The position numbers and the translations under genes are program-made. From Verrucomicrobiota bacterium (GTDB lineage: Bacteria; Verrucomicrobiota; Verrucomicrobiia; Opitutales; UBA953), in the NCBI GenBank assembly GCA_030830965.1, contig JAURLX010000021.1, positions 1 to 64,000 on the forward strand: a stretch of DNA of 64,000 nt, given 5' to 3'. The first letter of the stretch is position 1, and each line of letters opens with the position of its first letter. The notes under the pieces were generated by a model, which worked only from the letters and a program-made list of their open reading frames with translations, was not told the origin of the DNA and did no database searches. Below, piece by piece: positions 10,190 through 19,249 of the stretch.

Positions 10190-11167
10190 ATGATCCCCCG
10201 CATCCTCATCGCGGCGACCTGCCTGCTGGCCGCGTTCGCCCCCGCCCAGGAACAGCCCAAGGCTGCGAAGAAGAAGGCCAAGGCCTCGACCCCCAAGGCC
10301 GACGCCTACTCGGCGTCAGTGCCCAAGCCCACCGTGGCCAACGTGCGCTACGGCGACCACGAACGCCACGTGCTCGACTTCTGGAAGGCGGAGTCGGCGA
10401 CGCCGACCCCGTTGGTCTTCGTCATCCACGGCGGCGGCTGGGTCGGCGGCAGCAAGGAACGCGCCGAACGCTTCGCCGACGTCGCCGCCCTGCTCAAGGC
10501 CGGCATCTCCGTCGTTTCCATCAACTACCGCCTCATCAAGCGCGCCCCCGCGGTCGACACCTCGCCTCCCGTGAAGGCCCCGCTGCACGACGCCGCCCGC
10601 GCCCTGCAGTTCGTGCGCAGCAAGGCCGCCGAATGGAACCTCGACAAGACGCGCATCGGAGCGGCGGGCGGTTCGGCCGGCGCCTGCTCGAGCCTCTGGC
10701 TGGCCTTCCATGACGACCTCGCCGACCCGAAGTCGGCCGACCCGGTCGCCCGCGAATCCACCCGCCTCACCTGCGCGGCCGTGACCGGCCCGCAGACCAC
10801 CCTCGATCCGGCGCAGATGAAGGCGTGGACGCCGAACAGCACCTACGGCGGCCACGCCTTCGGCTTGGGCAACTTCGCCGAATTCCTGGCCGCGCGGGAG
10901 AAGATCCTGCCGCTCATCGCCGAATACTCGCCCTACGCGCTCGTGTCCTCGGACGACCCTGCCGTCTACATGACCTTCGGCGCCCCTCCCGCCATCGGGG
11001 AGAACCAAAAGGACCCGACCCACACTGCCAACTTCGGCGTCAAGCTGGCCGAACATTGCGCGTCCAAGGGCGTCTCCGCCGAGGTCCATCATCCGGGCGT
11101 CAAGGACCCGAAGCACGCCAGTCCCACGGCCTTCCTCATCGCCAAGCTCAAGCCGGAGGCCAAATGA
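10190..11167 (+). CDS. Exported alpha/beta hydrolase (esterase/lipase, HSL/BD-FAE type)
   Basis: A 325-residue protein with a Sec signal (about 1-19) followed by a Lys/Ala-rich segment (about 22-40). The oxyanion-hole motif HGGGW (80-84) and nucleophile elbow GGSAG (160-164, Ser162) place it with carbohydrate-ester hydrolases of the HSL/feruloyl-esterase type. The likely role is removal of acetyl or aryl ester groups that shield the polysaccharide from sulfatases, which is inference from context. An AGGAAG six bases before the start supports the chosen ATG. The stop overlaps the next ATG (ATGA). Confidence 0.85.
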   Translation: MIPRILIAATCLLAAFAPAQEQPKAAKKKAKASTPKADAYSASVPKPTVANVRYGDHERHVLDFWKAESATPTPLVFVIHGGGWVGGSKERAERFADVAALLKAGISVVSINYRLIKRAPAVDTSPPVKAPLHDAARALQFVRSKAAEWNLDKTRIGAAGGSAGACSSLWLAFHDDLADPKSADPVARESTRLTCAAVTGPQTTLDPAQMKAWTPNSTYGGHAFGLGNFAEFLAAREKILPLIAEYSPYALVSSDDPAVYMTFGAPPAIGENQKDPTHTANFGVKLAEHCASKGVSAEVHHPGVKDPKHASPTAFLIAKLKPEAK

Positions 11168-11829
11168 GGACGTCGGTCGCCATCAGCGCGCTGCTGCTGG
11201 CCGGCTGCGCGACGCCGGAAACCTTCTCGATCTGCGAGGACTTCGGGCCGGGCTTTGACGCGAAGAAATTCCTGACGCCGCTCCCGAACAAGAATAGCTC
11301 CGTCCGGAACGGGGTCCTCTGGACGCGCGGATCCAGCGGCGGCAAGTATCCGCCGATGGTCTACCTCGCCCTGGACGGCAAGGACCTGACGATGTCCTTC
11401 CGCTACCGCCATCTGGAGAAAGGTGGCATGCTCTGGCTCTTCGTCGACGGCGACGACGGCCATGGCTCGGTCGACCACATGCTCCGGGTCCGCCTCAACC
11501 GCGACAGCGTCGTGCTCGAAGTCGACGCCCACACCCTGGACCCGAAGCACCCGCTCCGTCAGAACACGCGGGAGGCGGATCCGGTCAGCAAGGCCTACCG
11601 CACCAACGAGCACTTTCCGCCGGAGAAGGTCGACCTTTCGGCGAACGAGTGGCGCACCGTCCGGTTGGCCTTCAAGGGCGACACGGTCGACATGTCCGTC
11701 GACGGCAAGTGGGCCCGCACGCTGAGGCGACCGAACTTCGACGCGAACAAGCGCAAGCTCCTCTGGATGCAGAACGGCGGCGCCGCCGGCATCGAGATCG
11801 ACGACGTCGTCGTCACCCCCTCCACCTGA
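11164..11829 (+). CDS. Lipoprotein with jelly-roll (LamG/DUF1080-like) domain
   Basis: A 221-residue protein starting at the ATG that overlaps the upstream stop; the start gives a perfect lipoprotein signal, LLLAGC, with the lipid Cys near residue 15. The rest is beta-rich. The C-terminal half follows the pattern EWRTVRLAFKGD, then a DGKW strand, then a final IEIDDVV strand, resembling the modules at 13333-13920 and in the sulfatase at 36228. I see no catalytic motif. It is probably a surface or periplasmic glycan-binding lipoprotein serving the flanking esterase and sulfatase, with which it is tightly linked (2-base gap to the next ATG). Confidence 0.72.
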   Translation: MRTSVAISALLLAGCATPETFSICEDFGPGFDAKKFLTPLPNKNSSVRNGVLWTRGSSGGKYPPMVYLALDGKDLTMSFRYRHLEKGGMLWLFVDGDDGHGSVDHMLRVRLNRDSVVLEVDAHTLDPKHPLRQNTREADPVSKAYRTNEHFPPEKVDLSANEWRTVRLAFKGDTVDMSVDGKWARTLRRPNFDANKRKLLWMQNGGAAGIEIDDVVVTPST

Positions 11830-11831
11830 CC

Positions 11832-13322
11832 ATGCGAACCCTCATCCTCCTGCTGGCCGCCCTCTGCTCCGCCGAGGAAACCCGTCCGAACTTCGTCGTC
11901 ATCAACGTCGACGACCTCGGCTACGCCGACATCGGCCCGTTCGGCTCCAAGCTCAACCGGACGCCCAACCTCGACCGCATGGCCAAGGAAGGCATGCGTC
12001 TGACCTCCTACTACGCCGCCCCGGTGTGCTCGCCTTCGCGCGCGATGCTGATGACGGGATGCTACCCCAAGCGCGTGCTGCCGACGCCGCACGTGCTGTT
12101 CCCGGCCGCCGAAGTCGGCCTCCATCCCGACGAGATCACCGTGGCGGAGACGCTGAAGGCCGCGGGCTACGCGACCGCCTGCGTGGGCAAGTGGCACCTC
12201 GGCGACCAGCCGCCCTTCCTGCCCAACGCCCAGGGGTTCGACTTCTATTTCGGCATCCCGTATTCGAACGACATGGGCATGGCGGCCGAGGGGTCCAAGA
12301 GCGACCTCGGCAAGCCTGCGCCGAAGACCGAGGCCAAGGCCAATCCGGGAAAGATGAACCCGCCTGAGACCGGACTGCGCGGGAGCGACCAGCCGCCTCT
12401 GCCCATGCTGCGCGACGGCAAGGCGGTCGCACGTGTGAAGCAGGACGGGCAGCAGCGCCTCGTGGCGGACTACACCCGGGAGGCCGAGGCCTTCATCCGG
12501 CGAAGCAAGGACCGGCCGTTCTTCCTCTACCTGCCGCACAGCTCGGTGCACTTCCCGCTCTATCCCGGCGAGGCCTGGGCCGGCAAATCTCCGCACGGCC
12601 TCTATGCGGACTGGGTCGAGGAGACCGACGGGTCGGTGGGGCGCATCCTCGACACGCTACGCGAGCTTGGCCTGGACCGACGGACGCTCGTCATCTTCAC
12701 CTCGGACAACGGCGGGACGACGCGGGGCAGCAACGCGCCGCTGAAGGGGCACAAGGGAAGCACCTGGGAAGGCGGGGTGCGCGTGCCGACCATCGCCTGG
12801 TGGCCCGGACGGATCGCCGCGGGCTCGTCCAGCGACGTCATCGCCGGGATGTTCGACGTGCATCCGACGTTTGCCGCGCTCGCCGGCGCGAAACTCCCCG
12901 ATCGCAGGATCGACGGCATCGACCTCTCCCCCGTCCTGTTGGGCAAGGACGGCGCCAGTGGGCACGATGAGTTCCTCTACTACCGCGGGCTCGTGCTGGA
13001 GGCCGTGCGCATGGGACGATGGAAGCTGATGCTGGAAGGCTCCAACGCGCCGTTCCGTTCCAAGCAGCCAAAGAAGGAGGCGCCGTTGCGTCTCTACGAC
13101 CTCGAGGCGGATGCCGGAGAGACCACCGACCTTTCAGTCAGGCAGCCCGAGGTGGTACAGCGCCTCCAGAAGCGCGTCGCCGAAATCGACTCCGACCTCG
13201 GACGCACGGAGACAGGCCCGGGCGTCCGCCCGCTCGGCCGCTTCCCGAATCCCCGCGCGGTGATCGGACACGACGGCGCCGTACGCCCCGACGCGGTCGG
13301 AACCACGGAACGTTTTCCCTGA
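11832..13322 (+). CDS. Exported type I sulfatase
   Basis: A 496-residue protein. The ATG at 11832 gives a short Sec signal (about 1-15), so upstream in-frame codons are not used. Active-site features are DD at 27-28, formylglycine motif CSPSR (66-70, Cys66), GKWH (119-122) and SDNG (291-294). The C-terminal part carries the usual 'YDLEADAGETTDLS' type of sulfatase ending. It belongs to the arylsulfatase-A-like group. It is followed after 10 bases by a jelly-roll lipoprotein that may be its binding partner. Confidence 0.93.
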   Translation: MRTLILLLAALCSAEETRPNFVVINVDDLGYADIGPFGSKLNRTPNLDRMAKEGMRLTSYYAAPVCSPSRAMLMTGCYPKRVLPTPHVLFPAAEVGLHPDEITVAETLKAAGYATACVGKWHLGDQPPFLPNAQGFDFYFGIPYSNDMGMAAEGSKSDLGKPAPKTEAKANPGKMNPPETGLRGSDQPPLPMLRDGKAVARVKQDGQQRLVADYTREAEAFIRRSKDRPFFLYLPHSSVHFPLYPGEAWAGKSPHGLYADWVEETDGSVGRILDTLRELGLDRRTLVIFTSDNGGTTRGSNAPLKGHKGSTWEGGVRVPTIAWWPGRIAAGSSSDVIAGMFDVHPTFAALAGAKLPDRRIDGIDLSPVLLGKDGASGHDEFLYYRGLVLEAVRMGRWKLMLEGSNAPFRSKQPKKEAPLRLYDLEADAGETTDLSVRQPEVVQRLQKRVAEIDSDLGRTETGPGVRPLGRFPNPRAVIGHDGAVRPDAVGTTERFP

Positions 13323-13332
13323 CCCAGAAGCC

Positions 13333-13920
13333 ATGCACCGACTCCTCAGCGCCCTCGCCGCCACCCTGCTCTGCTCCGCCTGCTCCACCGGGCCGTTGCT
13401 CGTCCAGGAGGAGCCGCCGGTCATCGTCGCACCCGACCTGAGCTCCCCCTTCGTCGAGCCATGGAAGATCCCCCATGGCGAATGGAAGCCCGACGGCGGG
13501 ATCCTGCGCATGACCGAGATCCCCGCGCGCAAGCACGTGCCTGTCCTCCAGCACTGGGTCGGACTGAAGACCGCCGTAATCGAACTCGAATACCGGCAGG
13601 AGGTGCCTGCGACTTTCTACGTCGGTTGCGATGCCGAGAAGCACGTGGGCCGGGTCGTCATCACCCCCAAGGAAGTCACCATCGCCGAGGACTCCGTGAA
13701 ACCCTCGCACACCCTCACCCGCATGCCCCTCGACCCCGTCAAGGGCGAATGGAGGCATGTCCGCGTCGAATGGACCGGCGACCGCATGGCTGTGCGCATC
13801 GACGGCAAGGAGCTCAGCGCCAGCCACCCCTTCCTCGCCACCCCTAAGGTCCGCAGCTGGATCGCGGGCGCGAAGGCCGCCGAGGTGCGCAACCTCGTCA
13901 TCCGGGGCGTAAAGCAGTGA
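13333..13920 (+). CDS. Jelly-roll lipoprotein, stand-alone version of a sulfatase C-terminal module
   Basis: A 195-residue protein with a lipoprotein signal, LLCSAC. The mature part is a single beta-sandwich. Its last 70 residues (EWRHVRVEWTGDR, then a DGKEL strand, HPFL, and a closing EVRNLVIRG strand) match, block for block, the C-terminus of the sulfatase at 36228-38318 (WYPVRLTFKGDE, NDQTF, HPSL, GFRNFSIAK). No catalytic residues are recognisable. It is likely a glycan-binding or docking lipoprotein for the sulfatase encoded just upstream. The stop overlaps the next gene (GTGA). Confidence 0.75.
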   Translation: MHRLLSALAATLLCSACSTGPLLVQEEPPVIVAPDLSSPFVEPWKIPHGEWKPDGGILRMTEIPARKHVPVLQHWVGLKTAVIELEYRQEVPATFYVGCDAEKHVGRVVITPKEVTIAEDSVKPSHTLTRMPLDPVKGEWRHVRVEWTGDRMAVRIDGKELSASHPFLATPKVRSWIAGAKAAEVRNLVIRGVKQ

Positions 13921-15947
13921 GGAGCCTGCTGCTGCTCTGCCTGGCCGCGCTCTGCAGGGGCGAAGCGGCGGACGTCGTGGTGTATGGGGCCACCCCGGGC
14001 GGCTTCTGCGCGGCCGTCGCGGCGGCCCGCGAAGGCTCCAAGGTCATTCTGGTCGAACCGACCGGACACGTCGGCGGCCTGAGCACGGGCGGCCTGAGCC
14101 ATTGCGACTCCAACCAGATGCGGCGCGAGGCCCTGACCGGCCTTTTCGAGGAATGGCATGTGCGCATCGCCAAGGACTACGTCGCGCGCGGGCAGAAGGC
14201 GCCCTACGACCCCATGGACAAGACGCCCGGCATCAAGTGGGTCTTCGAGCCCCACGTCGCGCTGCGCGTCACGTTGGCGATGCTCCAGGAGGCCGGCGTG
14301 ACCGTCATCACCGACGCCCCGCTCGTCCGCATCGAAAAGTCGGGCGCACGCCTCACGCTGCTACGCACCACGAAGGGCGACTTCAAGGCACGGACCTTCG
14401 TCGACGGCACGTACGAGGGCGACCTCATGGCCGCCGCGGGCGTGGAATGGGTGATCGGCCGCGAGAGCCGCGCGGAACACGGCGAGTCCCTGGCGGGCAA
14501 GCAGTATCCCAAGCCGGCCATGCGCATCAGCGGATTCAGTGACGACCATCGGCCGCTGCCGCTGATCACATCCGTCTCGGAAGAGGACCCGGAGGCAGGC
14601 GACCGCAACGTCATGACCTACAGCTTCCGTCTCTGCCTGACACGGGACCCGGCGAACCGCGTACCGATCCCCGAGCCGAAGGACTACGACCCGACGAAGT
14701 TCGAGCTGGCCCGTCGCGCCCTCAAGGCCGGCGTACGCGGCATCGGGTTCGACCTGTATCCCCTGCCGGGAGGCAAGCTTGACGGCAACAACTCCATCGG
14801 CGGCCAGATCTCCCTCGGCCTCGTCGGCGGGAGCAACACCTGGCACGAGGCGGACGGCGCGGGCCGCGCCCGCATCTGGGAGGGACACCGGCAATACACC
14901 CTGGAGTTCCTGCGCTTCCTGCGCACCGACCCTTCCGTGCCCGAGAAGATCCGCGCTGAATACGCCTCCCTCGGACTCTGTAAGGACGAGTTCGCCGCGA
15001 CCGGCCACTTCCCGCCCGCGCTTTACGTGCGGGAGTCCCGTAGGCTCAAGGGACTGCACGTGCTGACCCAGAAGGACATCATCGACTCGCCGGCCAAGGA
15101 GGACCCCATCGCGGTGTCCTCCTTCCCCATCGACTCGCACGACTGCCGGCGCGTGGCGCTGAAGGACACCGTCATCGACGAAGGGACCATCATGCCCGTG
15201 CGCGTACCCGGCACCGGCGTCGGCTACGCCTACCACGTCCCCTACCGCGCCATCCTGCCCAAGCCAGGCCAGTGCGTGAACCTGCTCGTGCCGATCGCGC
15301 TATCCAGCACGCACGTCGCCATGTCATCCCTGCGCATCGAGGGGGCCTGGATGGCGATCGGGCAGGCCGCCGGGGTCGCCGCATCCCTCGCGAGCAAGCG
15401 TGAGACCGAAGTCCAGAACCTGCCTTACGCCGAACTGCGGACGCGCCTGCTCGCGCAGGGCCAGTCCCTGGAGCTCCCGCCGCCACCGAAGCCCCGCGCC
15501 GCCCCGCAGACCGGGCGGTCGATCGCCGTCGGTTCGCTGAAGGGCGTCGTGCTCGACGACGCTTCCGCAAAGCTCGGAGGAAACTGGTCGCACTCGACCA
15601 ACTTCCGTCCGCATGTGGGCGGAGGCTACCTGCATGACGACGCGCGGGGCGACGGCGGATCGGTCGCCAGCTTCACCTTTACCCCGGACAAGGAAGGGGG
15701 GTACGTGATCCGCATGGCCTACTCCGCGCATCCGACGCGGGCCAAGCGCGTGCCCGTGCGCGTGACCCAAGGGGCGCGCACGACGGACATCTTCGTGGAC
15801 CAGACCGAGCCCCTGCCGCCCGGCGACGCCTTCCGCACGATCGGCGCGATCAATCTCATGGCCGGTGAGCCCGTCGTCGTTGAAGTCAGCAACCGCGGAA
15901 CGCAGGGCTTCGTCATCCTGGACGCCCTCCAGTTCGAGGCTCGCTGA
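13917..15947 (+). CDS. Exported FAD-dependent oxidoreductase (xanthan-lyase-related) with golvesin-like C-terminus
   Basis: A 676-residue protein starting at a GTG that overlaps the upstream stop. A short Sec signal (about 1-18) runs directly into a Rossmann dinucleotide-binding motif, VVVYGATPGGF (20-30), with a downstream acidic residue after VILVEP. This is the FAD_oxidored family. Residues about 545-675 form a golvesin/xanthan-lyase C-terminal beta domain ending in ILDALQFEAR. Homologues are often named xanthan lyase, but the fold is an oxidoreductase. I infer oxidation of a sugar hydroxyl in the periplasm. A paralogue lies at 49431-51497. Confidence 0.88.
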   Translation: MRSLLLLCLAALCRGEAADVVVYGATPGGFCAAVAAAREGSKVILVEPTGHVGGLSTGGLSHCDSNQMRREALTGLFEEWHVRIAKDYVARGQKAPYDPMDKTPGIKWVFEPHVALRVTLAMLQEAGVTVITDAPLVRIEKSGARLTLLRTTKGDFKARTFVDGTYEGDLMAAAGVEWVIGRESRAEHGESLAGKQYPKPAMRISGFSDDHRPLPLITSVSEEDPEAGDRNVMTYSFRLCLTRDPANRVPIPEPKDYDPTKFELARRALKAGVRGIGFDLYPLPGGKLDGNNSIGGQISLGLVGGSNTWHEADGAGRARIWEGHRQYTLEFLRFLRTDPSVPEKIRAEYASLGLCKDEFAATGHFPPALYVRESRRLKGLHVLTQKDIIDSPAKEDPIAVSSFPIDSHDCRRVALKDTVIDEGTIMPVRVPGTGVGYAYHVPYRAILPKPGQCVNLLVPIALSSTHVAMSSLRIEGAWMAIGQAAGVAASLASKRETEVQNLPYAELRTRLLAQGQSLELPPPPKPRAAPQTGRSIAVGSLKGVVLDDASAKLGGNWSHSTNFRPHVGGGYLHDDARGDGGSVASFTFTPDKEGGYVIRMAYSAHPTRAKRVPVRVTQGARTTDIFVDQTEPLPPGDAFRTIGAINLMAGEPVVVEVSNRGTQGFVILDALQFEAR

Positions 15948-16014
15948 GCCGAATGAGCGAAATTGACGCCGGGCAGGGCCTCTCGGCGCTTGTCCAGCCG
16001 GAGGCGGACGACCA

Positions 16015-17388
16015 ATGTCGGTGCGCCCCATGAATCGACCGCTCCTCGCGGCGCTCTGCGCCTTTGTCACCGCCGTCGTCACCGCGGCGGAGCAGCCCAA
16101 CATCCTCCTCATCGTCGCCGACGACCTCGGCTGGTCAGACGTCGGCTGGCACGGCGGCTTCGGGAAGACCCCGCACATGGACCGGCTCGTCCGCGAAGGT
16201 CGCGAACTCGACCGGCACTACGTGCAGCCCGTCTGCACCCCGACCCGCACCGCCCTGATGAGCGGCCGCTGCCCGGGGCGCTTCGGACCGCAGGCCCTTT
16301 CGCCCAGCAACCTCCGTGCGATGCCCCTCGGCACGACCACCCTCGCTTCGGCGCTCAAGTCCGCAGGCTACCGCACCCACATGGCCGGCAAGTGGCATCT
16401 CGGCGCCCGGCCTGAATGGATTCCGAATGCCTACGGCTTCGACACCAGCTACGGGACGCTGACGGGTGCGGCGGATCCCTGGACCCACAAGTACCGCAAA
16501 GGCAACCCCTACGAGGACACCTGGCATCGCGACGGGAAGCTCTTCCACGAGGATGGGAATGCGACCGAGCTCATCGCCGCCGAAGCCCTCAAGCGCATCA
16601 CCCAGGGCGGCGACCGACCTTGGTTCATGTACGTGCCTTTCCACGCCGTGCACACACCCGTCGATGCGCCCGGCGAATTCAAGAAACTCTACGACGGCGT
16701 GAAGTTCCACGACGACCCCGTGAAGCACGAGTCCCGCCTGCGCATGGCCGCGATGGTTTCCCAGCTCGACGCCAAGGTCGGCGAGTTCGTGGCGGCCCTC
16801 GAGCGCACGGGACAGCGGGACCGCACGCTCATTGTCTTCACTTCGGACAACGGCGGCATCGAAGGCCTGAAGAACGCCTATGTCGGCACGGTGCCCGACT
16901 CGCCTCTCAACAGCGAGAACGACCCGTTGCGCGGCCAGAAGAACACCCTCTTCGAAGGCGGCATCCGCGTCTGCGCCTTCGCCAACTGGCCCGGCAGGCT
17001 CAAGCCCGGCAAGGTGTCCGCCCCGCTCTACGTGGGCGACTGGCTGCCCACGCTGGCCGGACTCATCGGCATCCAGCCCGCCGGCGACCTCCGCTGGGAC
17101 GGACTCGATCGCTGGAAGGCCATCGCCGGGGACGATCCCTCACCTGCGCCCCGCTCCGTCTACATCGCCCATCCGCAGGGACAGGCGCTCCTGCATGGAG
17201 ACTGGAAGGTGATCCGCATGAAGAAAGGCAAGCCGCAGCTCTTCGACCTTTCCAAGGACCCCTACGAAAAGGAGGACGTGGCCGCGGCCCAGGCCGATAG
17301 ACTGAAGGAGATGCTGACGCTGCTGGACGCCCACCTTGCGAAGGACGACCCCGTCATGCCCGCCGATCTCAAAGGACTTCCCCACTGA
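16015..17388 (+). CDS. Exported type I sulfatase (arylsulfatase-B-like)
   Basis: A 457-residue protein. The ATG at 16015 is preceded by GGAGG at 16000-16004 with 10-base spacing, which supports this start over the ATG at 16030. The Sec signal spans about 8-25. Active-site features are ADD (35-37), formylglycine motif CTPTR (74-78, Cys74), a GKWHL block and SDNG (277-280). The protein is compact and has no extra C-terminal module. It is followed after 2 bases by a large esterase, so desulfation and deacetylation may be coupled on one glycan. Confidence 0.93.
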   Translation: MSVRPMNRPLLAALCAFVTAVVTAAEQPNILLIVADDLGWSDVGWHGGFGKTPHMDRLVREGRELDRHYVQPVCTPTRTALMSGRCPGRFGPQALSPSNLRAMPLGTTTLASALKSAGYRTHMAGKWHLGARPEWIPNAYGFDTSYGTLTGAADPWTHKYRKGNPYEDTWHRDGKLFHEDGNATELIAAEALKRITQGGDRPWFMYVPFHAVHTPVDAPGEFKKLYDGVKFHDDPVKHESRLRMAAMVSQLDAKVGEFVAALERTGQRDRTLIVFTSDNGGIEGLKNAYVGTVPDSPLNSENDPLRGQKNTLFEGGIRVCAFANWPGRLKPGKVSAPLYVGDWLPTLAGLIGIQPAGDLRWDGLDRWKAIAGDDPSPAPRSVYIAHPQGQALLHGDWKVIRMKKGKPQLFDLSKDPYEKEDVAAAQADRLKEMLTLLDAHLAKDDPVMPADLKGLPH

Positions 17389-17390
17389 AC

Positions 17391-19217
17391 ATGAGACTCC
17401 TCTCCGCCCTGCTGGCCTCCACGTCGGCCATCCTGTCCGCCGCGGACTCGTTGCGTCCTTACGCCACCGAGTCCGAAGTGCCGCACGACGTCGTCTCGCT
17501 CTGGAAGGACGTCGACTTCCGGCGCGACCCCCTGGACGTGCGCGTGATCAAAGAATGGAAGGAGGACGGGGCGGTGTGCCGCCTCGTCACCTTCCATGTC
17601 GGCACCTTCAAGGGGACCCCTGCGCGCATCGCCGCATTCTACACCTTCCCCGAGGGCGCCAAGGGAGCGCCGGCGTTCGTCTGGGCTCACGGCGGCGGCC
17701 AACGCGCCGAGCGCCAGCGCGGAGCCTACTTCGCCAAGCATGGCTACGCCACGGTCGACATCAACTGGGGCGGGCGTGAGATCGAGCCCGGCGCGTCGGA
17801 GAACACCGACTGGGGCAAGGTGGACCCCACGCAGGGACCGCAGTTCTACCCGAAGGCCTTCCGCGGCGTGAAGCAGGACTTCCTGCCCGACCCGCACACC
17901 ATCGACCCCGTGCTCAGCCCGCGCAACGGCAACTGGTATCTCCTGACCTACGCTGGGCGCCGCGCCATCACCTTCCTGGAAAACCAGGCCGAGGTGGATC
18001 CGGCTCGCATCGGCTTCACCGGCTACTCGATGGGCGGCAACATCACCTCCTTCGCCGCCATTGACCCGCGCCTCCGCGCCGTCGCCCCCATGGTCGGCGG
18101 GACGGGCTTCGTCTCGAGCGCGTTCCCCGGCATCCCCGACCCCGTTCCGGCCTCGCAATACCGAGGGCATGCCGACCTCTTCGCGGCCACGATGGAGTCG
18201 CAGTCCTACTACCCGCACGTGAAATGCCCCGTGCTGATGCTCACGGCCACGAACGACTTCCACGGCACGGTGGACCGGGCCTACACGTGCATGTCCCTTC
18301 TGCCGCACCAGGACTGGCGCGTGAGCCTCAAGCTGCACTACAACCATTCCCTGGGACCTGAGCAGTGGCTGCTCCTCAACCTCTGGTTCGACCGTCATCT
18401 CAAGGGCGACCCCGTCGAGATTCCCAAGACCCCCAAGGCGCGGATGACCGTTTCGGACGACGGCAAGTCGGCCGACTTCACGGTCACCCCGGACCTTCCT
18501 TCGCGCCTCCGGTCCGTCCGCATCCTTTACAGTCACGACCCCAATCCCCAGTCGCGCTTCTGGAAGCAGGCCGAGGCCGTCCGCGACGGCGACGCCTGGT
18601 CCGCCCGGCTCCCCGTGCATGAAGGGTTGCCCCTGTTCGCCTTCGCCGACTGCGCCTACACTCTCGAAGGGATGCGCAAGGCCTTCGAGGGGAGCTCCGA
18701 TGCCTTCACGCTCGCCTCGGAGGAGGGCGTGCATCACCCGAAGGCCTGGGACACGGCGCGGCTCAAATCACTCGCCCTGCGGACCGAATTCACGCCGGAC
18801 TTCAGCCGCGACTGGGGCGCATCGCCCAACGGCGGCCTGACCACCTACAAATTCCGCGATCCCGAGATGATCCCGCCCGGACCCGACAAGGCCCTCCGCC
18901 TAACGCTGACGCCTTCCGAGAAGCGTCTCGGCATCCGCCTGCGGATCTCCAAGAACAAATTCCTCACCGGCGTGCGCGGCCCCGGCGAGGACTATTCCGC
19001 GAACGCGCTGACCAAGCCCGGCCAGACCGAAGTCATCTTCACGGTCGCGGACTTCGCCGACAACAAGACGGCCAAGGAGGGCGACAAGATCCTCATGAAG
19101 GACTGGGGGAACGTCGCGACCCTCGGCCTGGAGATCATCGACCAAGGACGCCCGCTGAAGCTGAACGACAGCACGCTGCCGAAAGCCCTCGACTGGGTAG
19201 AAGCGCCAAAGCGCTGA
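17391..19217 (+). CDS. Exported alpha/beta hydrolase (acetylxylan esterase/dienelactone-hydrolase-like) with long C-terminal extension
   Basis: A 608-residue protein with a Sec signal (about 1-18). Residues about 50-345 are an alpha/beta hydrolase with the nucleophile elbow GYSMGG (211-216, Ser213), a late TATNDFHG acid region and a NHSLGP histidine block. Residues about 345-440 look like an immunoglobulin-like beta domain. Residues about 460-600 form a further beta-rich unit with DWGNVATLGLEIID. The size is roughly twice that of a minimal esterase. A glycan O-deacetylase is the most likely role; a peptidase of the same fold is an alternative. Confidence 0.82.
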   Translation: MRLLSALLASTSAILSAADSLRPYATESEVPHDVVSLWKDVDFRRDPLDVRVIKEWKEDGAVCRLVTFHVGTFKGTPARIAAFYTFPEGAKGAPAFVWAHGGGQRAERQRGAYFAKHGYATVDINWGGREIEPGASENTDWGKVDPTQGPQFYPKAFRGVKQDFLPDPHTIDPVLSPRNGNWYLLTYAGRRAITFLENQAEVDPARIGFTGYSMGGNITSFAAIDPRLRAVAPMVGGTGFVSSAFPGIPDPVPASQYRGHADLFAATMESQSYYPHVKCPVLMLTATNDFHGTVDRAYTCMSLLPHQDWRVSLKLHYNHSLGPEQWLLLNLWFDRHLKGDPVEIPKTPKARMTVSDDGKSADFTVTPDLPSRLRSVRILYSHDPNPQSRFWKQAEAVRDGDAWSARLPVHEGLPLFAFADCAYTLEGMRKAFEGSSDAFTLASEEGVHHPKAWDTARLKSLALRTEFTPDFSRDWGASPNGGLTTYKFRDPEMIPPGPDKALRLTLTPSEKRLGIRLRISKNKFLTGVRGPGEDYSANALTKPGQTEVIFTVADFADNKTAKEGDKILMKDWGNVATLGLEIIDQGRPLKLNDSTLPKALDWVEAPKR

Positions 19218-19249
19218 AACCAAACTCTCTTCCCGGTCTTAAAAGAACC

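Noticed and set aside
13917-15947. Calling the FAD proteins polysaccharide (xanthan) lyases
   Set aside because: The name is used for homologues, but the visible fold is an FAD oxidoreductase with a golvesin-like tail; no lyase catalytic residues were seen.
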